From: Panulirus ornatus
Taxonomy: Eukaryota > Arthropoda > Malacostraca > Decapoda > Palinuridae
Length of the DNA: 64,000 nt
Assembly: GCF_036320965.1 (NCBI RefSeq)
Contig: NC_092225.1
Location: forward strand, 79,846,113 to 79,910,112
Reading direction: 5' to 3'
Part shown: positions 23,746-34,752 of the stretch, in pieces
How positions within the stretch are numbered: position 1 is the stretch's first letter
Layout of the letters: every line of letters starts with the position of its first letter
The notes under the pieces: generated by a model
Databases searched by the model: none
Seen by the model: the letters and a program-made list of their open reading frames with translations, nothing else
Told to the model about the DNA's origin: nothing
Translations under genes and position numbers: made by a program

Positions 23746-25157
23746 ATTTTTTTTTTGCTTTGTCACTGTCTCCCGCGTTTGCGAGGTAGCGCAAGGAAAC
23801 AGACGAAAGAAATGGCCCAACCCACCCCCATACACATGTATATACATACGTCCACACACGCAAATATACATACCTACACAGCTTTCCATGGTTTACCCCA
23901 GAAGCTTCACATGCCTTGATTCAATCCACTGACAGCATGTCAACCCCGGTATACCACATCGCTCCAATTCACTCTATTCCTTGCCCTCCTTTCACCCTCC
24001 TGCATGTTCAGGCCCCGATCACACAAAATCTTTTTCACTCCATCTTTCCACCTCCAATTTGGTCTCCCTCTTCTCCTCGTTCCCTCCACCTCCGACACAT
24101 ATATTCTCTTGGTCAATCTTTCCTCACTCATTCTCGCCATGTGCCCGAACCATTTCAAAACACTCTCTTCTGCTCTCTCAACCACGCTCTTTTTATTTCC
24201 ACACATCTCTCTTACCCTTACGTTACTTACTCGATCAAACCACCTCACACCACATATTGTCCTCAAACATCTCATTTCCAGCACATCCATTCTCCTGCGC
24301 ACAACTCTATCCATAGCCCACGCCTCGCAACCATACAGCATTGTTGGAACCACTATTCCTTCAAACATACCCATTTTTGCTTTCCGAGATAATGTTCTCG
24401 ACTTCCACACATTTTTCAAGGCTCCTAAAATTTTCGCCCCCTCCCCCACCCTATGATCCACTTCCGCTTCCATGGTTCCATCCGCTGACAGATCCACTCC
24501 CAGATATCTAAAACACTTCACTTCCTCCAGTTTTTCTCCATTCAAACTCACCTCCCAATTGACTTGACCCTCAACCCTACTGTACCTAATAACCTTGCTC
24601 TTATTCACATTTACTCTTAACTTTCTTCTTCCACACACTTTACCAAACTCAGTCACCAGCTTCTGCAGTTTCTCACATGAATCAGCCACCAGCGCTGTAT
24701 CATCAGCGAACAACAACTGACTCACTTCCCAAGCTCTCTCATCCCCAACAGACTTAATACTTGCCCCTCTTTCCAAAACTCTTGCATTTACCTCCCTAAC
24801 AACCCCATCCATAAACAAATTAAACAACCATGGAGACATCACACACCCCTGCCGCAAACCTACATTCACTGAGAACCAATCACTTTCCTCTCTTCCTACA
24901 CGTACACATGCCTTACATCCTCGATAAAAACTTTTCACTGCTTCTAACAACTTGCCTCCCACACCATATATTCTTAATACCTTCCACAGAGCATCTCTAT
25001 CAACTCTATCATATGCCTTCTCCAGATCCATAAATGCTACATACAAATCCATTTGCTTTTCTAAGTATTTCTCACATACATTCTTCAAAGCAAACACCTG
25101 ATCCACACATCCTCTACCACTTCTGAAACCGCACTGCTCTTCCCCAATCTGATGCTC

Positions 25158-25162
<5 letters not shown>
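23744..25162 (-). mobile_element. Young 5'-truncated LINE between TA tracts
   Basis: Short-type 3'UTR, then an open RT frame (stop at 23940, open up to 25162). It contains EEQCGFRSGRGCVDQ, FMDLEKAYD, GLRQGCVMSPWLF, LFADDTALVAD and GRPNWRWKDG, so the catalytic motifs are intact in this fragment. RT blocks upstream of EEQCGF are missing. The left flank is TA repeat (about 23680-23743) and the right flank is TA repeat (25163-25198). A near-identical copy lies at 29965-31384. Confidence 0.93.
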
Positions 25163-25198
<36 letters not shown>

Positions 25199-25201
<3 letters not shown>

Positions 25202-25440
25202 CTTTCTTTCAAACTACTTGCTATTTCCCGCATCAGCGAGGTAGCGTTAAGAACAGAGGACTGAGCCTCTGAGGGAATATCCTCACCTGGCCCCCTTCTC
25301 TGTTCCTTCTTTTGGAAAATTAAAAAAAAAAAAACAAGAGGGGAGGATTTCCAGCCCCCCGCTCCCTCCCCTTTTAGTTGCCTTCTACGACACGCAGGGA
25401 ATAAGTGGGAAGTATTCTTTCTCCCCTATCCCCAGGGATA
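25199..25440 (-). mobile_element. Short non-autonomous element
   Basis: Tail hairpin at the left ('cccgcatcagcgaggtagcg'), A-run at 25321-25334, head at the right ending 'ctcccctatccccagggata'. Duplicated at 31438-31681. Confidence 0.87.
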
Positions 25441-25460
25441 ATATATATATATATTTATAT

Positions 25461-26295
25461 TTATCTATTTTATTTCTTTTCCTTTGTTGCTGTCTCCCGC
25501 GTCTGCGAGGTAGCGCAAGGAAACAGACGAAAGAAATGGCCCAACCCACCCCATACACGTGTATACATACACGTCCACACACGCAAATATACATACCTAT
25601 ACATCTCAATGTACACAAGTTTATACACACACAGACATATACATATATACACATGTACATAATTCATACTGTCTGCCTTTATTTATTCCCATCGCCACCT
25701 CGCCACACATGGAATAACATCCCCCTCCCCCCTCATGTGTGTGAGGTAGCGCTAGGAAAAGACATCAAAGGCCACATTCGTTCACACTCAGTCTCTAGCT
25801 GTCATGTAATAATGCCCGAAACCACAGCTCCCTTTCCACATCCAGGCCCTACAGAACTTTCCATGGTTTACCCCAGACGCTTCATATGCCCTGATTCAAT
25901 CCATTGACAGCACGTCGACCCCGGTATACCACATCGATCCAATTCACTCTATTCCTTGCCCACCATTCACCCCCCTGCATGTTCAGGCCCCGATCACTCA
26001 AAATCTTTTTCTTCATCTTTCCACTCAATTTGGTCTCCCACTTCTCAAACATCTCATTTCCAGCACATCCACCCTCCTCCACACAACTCTATCCATCGCC
26101 CACACCTCGCAACCATATAACATTGTTGGAACCACTATTCCTTCAAACACACCCATTTTTGCTTTCCGAGATAATGTTCTCGCCTTCCACACATCTTTCC
26201 ATGCTCCCAGAACTTTCACCCCCTTCCCCACCCTGTGGACTCACTTCTGCTCCTATGGTTCCATCCACTGCCAGATCCACTCCAATATATCTAAA
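25461..26295 (-). mobile_element. Old LINE, long-type 3'UTR and RT C-terminus, truncated at a junction
   Basis: Long-type 3'UTR (25480-25900), then C-terminal RT sequence with an internal deletion joining the GRPNW region to VLEMRCLR (26025-26060). Identical architecture is seen at 31705-32540, where the copy goes on. Here it stops inside the shared LINE motif 'ctaaaacac' near 26292-26300 and continues as a different (young) LINE copy. Confidence 0.85.
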
Positions 26296-29200
26296 ACACT
26301 TCACTTCCTCCAGTTTTTCTCCATTCAAACTCACCCCCCAAATTTGCCCTTGACCCTCAACCCTATTTGAAAACCAATAACCTTCCCTTTTTATTCCATT
26401 TACTCTTAACTTTCTTCTTCCACCATTTTTTCCAAAAAACTCATCCCCAGCTTCTGCTTTTTCTCACATAAATCAGCCACCGGCTGTACATCAGCGAAAA
26501 AAACAACTGACTCACCCCCCAAAGCTCCTCTTTCCCCAACAGATTTAAATACTTGCCCCTTTTTCCCAAAAACTCTTGCATTTACCCCCCTTTAAAACCC
26601 CATCCTTTACAAAAATTAAAAAACCATGGGGGAAATCACACCCCCCTGCAGCAAATTTTTCCTTTTCACTGAAAACCCAATCACTTCCCTTTTCTTCCCT
26701 ACCTACAATGCCTTACATCCTCGAAAAAAAACTTTTAAAACTTTCTAAAACTTTCCCTCCCCCCACCAATTTTCTTAATCCCTTCCACAGAGCTTCTTTT
26801 ATAACCCTCTTCTATCCTTCCCCCAAAACCCATAAATGCTAAATACAAATCCATTTGTTTTCTAATTTATTTCCAAATCCCATTTTAAAAAGAAAAAACC
26901 CCTTTTAAACCCCCACTCCCTACCACTTCTAAACCACACTGCTTTTCCCCCCAACCCTGATGCTCTTTTCTTTGCCTTCACCCCCCAAAATCAATACCCT
27001 CCCATAAAATTTTTCCCAGGAATCTCAAAAAAAATTATCCCTTTTTAAATTTTGGGAGCCTACTCTTACCCCCTTTGTTTTGGGAACAATGGCACTATGC
27101 ACGCATTCCGCCAATCCTCGGCCCCAACACCATGAGTAAATAATAAAATTAAAAAACCTTACCAACCAGCCCAAAAATACTTTTCCCCCCCCTTTTTTTA
27201 AAAAATTTCCCCACTGCAAAAAAAAATCCAAGCCCTGCTCCCTTCCCGGTTTCATTTTCCCGCAAAAGTTTCATACCTCTTCTCTTTTTTCCAAATCATT
27301 TTCCCAAACCCTCTCACTTTGCACCCCAAACCTCGCCCAAAAAACCCCCCTTTTTTCTGCCACTCTATATCAAACACATTCAAAAAACCCTTTAAAAATA
27401 CCACTCCATCCCCTTCTCACATCCCCCATATTTGTTATCACCTCCCCATTTGCGCCCTTCCCCTAAGTTCCCTTTTGGGCCCCCTTGTTTACGCACTTTA
27501 TTTACCCCCTTTCCCAGAACATCTTTTATTCTCCCAAAAAATTTAATGTACTCTCTCCCCCCCAAATCCCCATTTCCCCTTTTTTAAACCTTTTGCACCT
27601 TTCTCTTCCCTCCTGTCCTTTCTTTTATACATCTCCCAAATCAATTTCAATTTTTTTTTCCCCGCAAAAAAACGTCCAAATGCCCTCCCCTTTTTCTCTT
27701 CCACTAATACTTTTTACTTTTTTCATCCCAAACTTTACTTTCCCCTTTTTAATCAACCCACCCCCCCACCCCTTCTCATGCCAAAAAGCATCTTTTGGGG
27801 CAATCCATTTACGATTCCCTAAATACACCCATTCCTTTCCCCCCCTTTCCCCCTTAAATTTTACTTATGTAATCCTCTCTTTTTTTAAAAACCCGGTATT
27901 TCCCCAAACATCAGATCTTTTTTAAACACACAGATCCACAAGCCTTCACCATTTCCATTTACAAAAACGAACACCTCATTTACACGCCCGTACCCCCTAC
28001 TGCCACATTTCTTCTCCCCTTTGCATTCAAAACAACCCCCCACTATAACCCGGTCTCCGTGCTTTGGTTAAACCCGCTGCTACGGGCACTCACACTTAAA
28101 ACCCGTTGGGAAAAGAAAATTTTATTGGTTTTTTTTACATCCCGTATTAAGGGAAAAACCCATTCCCAAAAGATATCAACAAGGGGGGGGGGGGAAAATT
28201 TGCAAAAGAGTGGATTCAAAACAAGTTGCAAATTTAAAAATTCACAAAAAAACAGAAATTTTTTAAATGACGCAGAAAAAGGGGAGGGGTTTTTAAAGGG
28301 TTTTTAGAGAATATTACATTGATTCATCAAATGTTTTCGATTTTTACAGCATGAAAAAAAATAACTTATCAGGTTTTTTTTTCCAAAAAAAAAACCTGAA
28401 AAAACTCTTTATAAGCAAAACACTAGCTAAGCCTGATTTTGACAACTAGAATCAAAAATTTTGAATGGGGTCAAAAAGAAAAACAAGTGAAGATTGCCCA
28501 GTTTTTTAAGTCAATATTCACAAAAAAAAGGGTTTTTGTTTAACCAAAAAAACTAAAGTAAATAAAAAGTACCCGGAAAAAAGGTTATGAAGAAGAATGA
28601 AAAAATTTTTCCGTAGAGGCAGAGCCTTATTATTGGGTTTAAAAAAAGTCCTTACTTAAAGGGGGGCTGGAACCCTCCCATCCCCAAGGGTTTTTTGGTG
28701 AATTCGTATGAATTCCCCACCCCTATCAAGACCAAATTTTGTCATGATGTCAGCTAATTTCCCTTTTAAAAGGGTTCTCCTGCCCGATTTACAAAAAATG
28801 GAAAATCACAGAACAAATCATTTCGAATGAGTTAACCCATACTTGGTGTCTACCCAGGCTGGGCACTATTAGCACCAAAAAAAGTTTTTTTAAAACAAAC
28901 TTGCAGGGGCCAACCCTTGTAGAGAAAAAGTTTTTTTTATTTTCCCCAGAACCTACTTTTCTCTTTAAAGAAAGGAGCTCCATGAGTCAACAAAAACAAA
29001 AAAGATATGAAAAAAGAGGAAAAAAATTTCATAAAACTAAAGACATGGGGGTACTAGTACCACCCTGACCAAAATTCCCTTTCTTTTGGGTTTTCCCGGG
29101 GCCTTTTGTGGGTTTTACCCCTTTTTACGGAAATGCCCTTTTAAGCGCAAAATAAGGGTTAATTGCATTCCCAAATACATAGCAACCACAAGGGGTTTTT

Positions 29201-29905
29201 AGATTAAAATGTCACAGAATCACTGCTGATTTTCCCCCCTTTAGAAGTTTTTTTAAAATGGGGCAAAGCAGGGGGTATCTAATTTAAATCTGGAGGGCAG
29301 ATTAAAAAAGTGCTTGGGGGACATTTCTTCAACCAACAAACAAAAAAATTCCCTGGAAAAAAAAGAAAAATCCCTTAACAAATTAGTGCCATCAAAGAAA
29401 AACCCCAGAGTTTTCACAAAAAATTTAAAAGATACCGAAAACAAAATTTAAAAAAATTGAAAATTAAAAATTAAACCTGCTAAAAAAGGGGTTTTATTTT
29501 TTGGGAAAAATTCCCCCGGTTTTTAAGTCTTAAAGGTAAAGGGCAAATATAAAAGCATTTTTCCCGCAAAGGGGTTTGCAAGAATTCCCCAAGTCCTCTT
29601 TTACAACCCCCTGCACACAAAATTTTTTTAATGTACAAAACAGTGGAGCACAGAAAAGCTCTATCAAAAGAAGCTTAGAGTATCTATAAATTTCATCCTT
29701 TAAAATTTGTTTAAAAGGGAAAGGGGATCATATGGGCCTTAGTCCCTGAAAAATCTTCCCAAAGGGCCAAGAGGACTTCTAAACTTTGTAATAATTTCCT
29801 TGAATTTGGGAAAAATAAAAAAATGCCTTTAAATTGCCCAGGTTTTTACCTTTTCCTTCCCTATGTGCATACATATAGGGGGGCCCAAGGGTTGATTAAA
29901 CAAAT
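26296..29905. other. Corrupted second copy of 19.6-23.0 kb
   Basis: Follows 19590-23020 segment by segment: LINE RT/linker, the endonuclease remnant, then the unclassified 21289-23020 sequence. It has dense small indels and base changes that lengthen neighbouring homopolymers (runs of c, a, t and g). Examples: 'gaatgaaaaaatttttccgt' occurs at both 21780 and 28596, and 'ccaagaggacttctaaact' at both 22890 and 29767. Nothing in it should be annotated as a gene. See findings. Confidence 0.85.
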
Positions 29906-29909
29906 TCCT

Positions 29910-29910
29910 G

Positions 29911-29962
<52 letters not shown>
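29910..29962. repeat. TA microsatellite
   Basis: TA tract at the end of the corrupted block; sequence quality looks normal again from here on. Confidence 0.9.
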
Positions 29963-29964
<2 letters not shown>

Positions 29965-29966
<2 letters not shown>

Positions 29967-31379
29967 TTTTCTTTTATACTTTGTCGCTGTCTCCCGCGTT
30001 TGCGAGGTAGCGCAAGGAAACAGACGAAAGAAATGGCCCAACCCCCCCCCCATACACATGTACATACACACGTCCACACACGCAAATATACATACCTACA
30101 CAGCTTTCCATGGTTTACCCCAGACGCTTCACATGCCTTGATTCAATCCACTGACAGCACGTCAACCCCTGTATACCACATCGCTCCAATTCACTCTATT
30201 CCTTGCCCTCCTTTCACCCTCCTGCATGTTCAGGCCCCGATCACACAAAATCTTTTTCACTCCATCTTTCCACCTCCAATTTGGTCTCCCTCTTCTCCTC
30301 GTTCCCTCCACCTCCGACACATATATCCTCTTGGTCAATCTTTCCTCACTCATTCTCTCCATGTGCCCAAACCATTTCAAAACACCCTCTTCTGCTCTCT
30401 CAACCACGCTCTTTTTATTTCCACACATCTCTCTTACCCTTACGTTACTTACTCGATCAAACCACCTCACACCACACATTGTCCTCAAACATCTCATTTC
30501 CAGCACATCCACCCTCCTGCGCACAACTCTATCCATAGCCCACGCCTCGCAACCATACAGCATTGTTGGAACCACTATTCCTTCAAACATACCCATTTTT
30601 GCTTTCCGAGATAATGTTCTCGACTTCCACACATTTTTCAAGGCTCCCAAAATTTTCGCCCCCTCCCCCACCCTATGATCCACTTCCGCTTCCATGGTTC
30701 CATCCGCTGACAGATCCACTCCCAGATATCTAAAACACTTCACTTCCTCCAGTTTTTCTCCATTCAAACTCACCTCCCAATTGACTTGACCCTCAACCCT
30801 ACTGTACCTAATAACCTTGCTCTTATTCACATTTACTCTTAACTTTCTTCTTCCACACACTTTACCAAACTCAGTCACCAGCTTCTGCAGTTTCTCACAT
30901 GAATCAGCCACCAGCGCTGTATCATCAGCGAACAACAACTGACTCACTTCCCAAGCTCTCTCATCCCCAACAGACTTCATACTTGCCCCTCTTTCCAAAA
31001 CTCTTGCATTTACCTCCCTAACAACCCCATCCATAAACAAATTAAACAACCATGGAGACATCACACACCCCTGCCGCAAACCTACATTCACTGAGAACCA
31101 ATCACTTTCCTCTCTTCCTACACGTACACATGCCTTACATCCTCGATAAAAACTTTTCACTGCTTCTAACAACTTGCCTCCCACACCATATATTCTTAAT
31201 ACCTTCCACAGAGCATCTCTATCAACTCTATCATATGCCTTCTCCAGATCCATAAATGCTACATACAAATCCATTTGCTTTTCTAAGTATTTCTCACATA
31301 CATTCTTCAAAGCAAACACCTGATCCACACATCCTCTACCACTTCTGAAACCGCACTGCTCTTCCCCAATCTGATGCTC

Positions 31380-31384
<5 letters not shown>
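29965..31384 (-). mobile_element. Young 5'-truncated LINE, duplicate of 23744-25162
   Basis: Near-identical to the copy at 23744-25162 with the same truncation point. Stop at 30162, RT frame open to 31384, catalytic FADD intact. Followed by a longer TA tract (31385-31438). Confidence 0.93.
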
Positions 31385-31437
<53 letters not shown>

Positions 31438-31441
<4 letters not shown>

Positions 31442-31681
31442 CTTTCTTTCAAACTATTTGCTATTTCCCGCATCAGCGAGGTAGCGTTAAGAACAGAGGA
31501 CTGAGCCTCTGAGGGAAAATCCTCACCTGGCCCCCTTCTCTGTTCCTTCTTTTGGAAAATTAAAAAAAAAAAAAACAAGAGGGGAGGATTTCCAGCCCCC
31601 CGCTCCCTCCCCTTTTAGTCGCCTTCTACGACACGCAGGGAATAAGTGGGAAGTATTCTTTCTCCCCTATCCCCAGGGATA
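31438..31681 (-). mobile_element. Short non-autonomous element, duplicate of 25199-25440
   Basis: Same orientation and flanks as its twin, differing by a few bases and A-run length. Confidence 0.87.
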
Positions 31682-31704
31682 ATATATATATATATATTTA
31701 TATT

Positions 31705-33709
31705 TATCTATTTTATTTCTTTTCCTTTGTCGCTGTCTCCCGCGTCTGCGAGGTAGCGCAAGGAAACAGACGAAAGAAATGGCCCAACCCACCCCATACA
31801 CGTGTATACATACACGTCCACACACGCAAATATACATACCTATACATCTCAATGTACACAAGTTTATACACACACAGACATATACATATATACACATGTA
31901 CATAATTCATACTGTCTGCCTTTATTTATTCCCATCGCCACCTCGCCACACATGGAATAACATCCCCCTCCCCCCTCATGTGTGTGAGGTAGCGCTAGGA
32001 AAAGACATCAAAGGCCACATTCGTTCACACTCAGTCTCTAGCTGTCATGTAATAATGCCCGAAACCACAGCTCTCTTTCCACATCCAGGCCCTACAGAAC
32101 TTTCCATGGTTTACCCCAGACGCTTCATATGCCCTGATTCAATCCATTGACAGCACGTCGACCCCGGTATACCACATCGATCCAATTCACTCTATTCCTT
32201 GCCCACCATTCACCCTCCTGCATGTTCAGGCCCCGATCACTCAAAATCTTTTTCTTCATCTTTCCACCTCCAATTTGGTCTCCCACTTCTCAAACATCTC
32301 ATTTCCAGCACATCCACCCTCCTCCACACAACTCTATCCATCGCCCACACCTCGCAACCATATAACATTGTTGGAACCACTATTCCTTCAAACACACCCA
32401 TTTTTGCTTTCCGAGATAATGTTCTCGCCTTCCACACATCTTTCCATGCTCCCAGAACTTTCGCCCCCTTCCCCACCCTGTGACTCACTTCTGCTCCTAT
32501 GGTTCCATCCACTGCCAGATCCACTCCAATATATCTAAAACACCTCACTTCCTTCAGTGTTTCTTCATTCAAACTTACCTCCCAATTGACTTGTCCCTCA
32601 AACCTACTGTACCCAATAACCTTGCTCTTATTCACATTTACTCTCAGCTTTCTTCTTTCACACACTTTACCAAACTCAGTCACCAACTTCTGCAGTTTCT
32701 CACCCGAATCAGCCACAAGTGCTCTATCATCAGCGAACAACGACTAACTCACTTCCCAAGCCCTCTCATCCACAACAGGCTGCATACTTGCCCCTTTCTC
32801 CAAAACTCTTGCATTCACCTCCCAAACCCCATCCATAAACAAATTAAACAACCATGGAGACATCACGCACCCCTGCCCCAAACCGACATTCACTGAGAAC
32901 CAATCACTTTCCTCTCTTCCTACTCGTAGACATGCCTTATATCCTTGATAAAAACTTTTCACTGCAGCTAGAACTTGCCTCCCACACCATATATTCTTAA
33001 TACCTTCCACAAAGCATCTCTATCATATGCCTTCTCCAGATCCATAAATGCTACATACAAATCCATCTGTTTTTCAAGTACTTCTCACAAACATTCTTTA
33101 AAGCAAACACCAGATCCACACATCTCTACCACTTCTGAAATCACACTGCTCTTCTCCAATCTGATGCTCTGTACATGCCTTCACCCTCTCAATCAATACC
33201 CTCCCATATAATTTCCCTAGAATACTCAACAAACTTATACCTCTGTAGTTTGAACACTCACCTTTATCCCCTCTACCTTTGTACAATGGCACTATGCATG
33301 CATTCCGCCAATCCTCAGGCACTTCACCATGAGCCATACATACATTAAATATCCTTACCAACCAGTCAACAACACAGTCATCCCCTTTTTTTTAGTAAAT
33401 TCCACTGCAACACCATCCAAACCCGCCGCCCTGCCGGCTTTCATCTTCCGCAAAGCATTCACTACCTCTTCTCTGTTTACCAAATCTTTCTCCCTAATCC
33501 TCTCACTTACCACACCACCTCCACCCAAACACCCTATATCTGCCACTCTATCATCTAACACATTCAACAAACCTTCAAAATACTCACTCCATCTCCTTCT
33601 CACATCACCACTACTTGTTATTACCTCCCTATAAGCCCCCTTCACCGATGTTCCCATTTGTTCTCTTGTCTTAAGCACTCTATTTACCTCCTTCCAAAAC
33701 ATCTTTATA
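31705..33709 (-). mobile_element. Old LINE with long-type 3'UTR
   Basis: Long-type 3'UTR (31720-32130), C-terminal RT with the internal deletion described at 25461, then RT motifs with a changed catalytic loop (FADDRALVAD). Next come VGLGQGCVMSPWLF and the EEQCDFRSGR and DWRNACIVPLYKGRGD segments (to 33361), followed by the pre-RT linker up to MFWKEVNRV. It stops at 33706, where a short TA tract and a plus-strand young LINE begin. Confidence 0.87.
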
Positions 33710-33734
33710 TGTATATATATATATATATAGATAT

Positions 33735-34745
33735 GAAGTCTGTTGGGGATGAGAGAGCTTGGGAAGTGAGTCAGTTGTTGTTCGCTGATGATACAGCGCT
33801 GGTGGCTGATTCATGTGAGAAACTGCAGAAGCTGGTGACTGAGTTTGGTAAAGTGTGTGAAAGAAGAAAGTTAAGAGTAAATGTGAATAAGAGCAAGGTT
33901 ATTAGGTACAGTAGGGTTGAGGGTCAAGTCAATTGGGAGGTGAGTTTGAATGGAGAAAAACTGGAGGAAGTGAAGTGTTTTAGATATCTGGGAGTGGATC
34001 TGGCAGCGGATGGAACCATGGAAGCGGAAGTGGATCATAGGGTGGGGGAGGGGGCGAAAATTCTGGGAGCCTTGAAGAATGTGTGGAAGTCGAGAACATT
34101 ATCTCGGAAAGCAAAGGTGAGTATGTTTGAAGGAATAGTGGTTCCAACAATGTTGTATGGTTGCGAGGCGTGGGCTATGGATAGAGTTGTGCGCAGGAGG
34201 ATGGATGTGCTGGAATTGAGATGTTTGAGGACAATGTGTGGTGTGAGGTGGTTTGATCGAGTAAGTAACGTAAGGGTAAGACAGATGTGTGGAAATAAAA
34301 AGAGCGTGGTTGAGAGAGCAGAAGAGGGTGTTTTGAAATGGTTTGGGCACATGGAGAGAATGAGTGAGGAAAGATTGACCAAGAGGATATAAGTGTCGGA
34401 GGTGGAGGGAACGAGGAGGAGAGGGAGACCAAATTGGAGGTGGAAAGATGGAGTGAAAGAGATTTTGTGTGATCGGGGCCTGAACATGCAGGAGGGTGAA
34501 AGGAGGGCAAGGAATAGAGTGAATTGGAGCGATGTGGTATACCGGGGTTGACGTGCTGTCAGTGGATTGTATCAGGGCATGTGAAGCGTCTGGGGTAAAC
34601 CATGGAAAGCTGTGTAGGTATGTATATTTTGCGTGTGTGGACGTATGTATATAGATGTGTATGGGGGTGGGTTGGGCCATTTCTTTCGTCTGTTTCCTTG
34701 CGCTAACTCGCAAACGCGGGAGACAGCTACAAAGCAAAATAAATA
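33735..34745 (+). mobile_element. Young 5'-truncated LINE with premature stop
   Basis: Starts just before the catalytic loop (LFADDTALVAD retained) and runs to the 3' hairpin tail. A premature TAA at 34390-34392 replaces the Tyr codon of RIYVSEVEG, so the GRPNWRWKDG end is lost from the frame. Short-type 3'UTR. Confidence 0.92.
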
Positions 34746-34752
34746 AAAAAAT

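Noticed and set aside
26296..29905. Several frames of 60-146 codons in the corrupted duplicate
   Set aside because: Created or altered by homopolymer errors; the matching clean region 19.6-23.0 kb gives only LINE or non-coding sequence.
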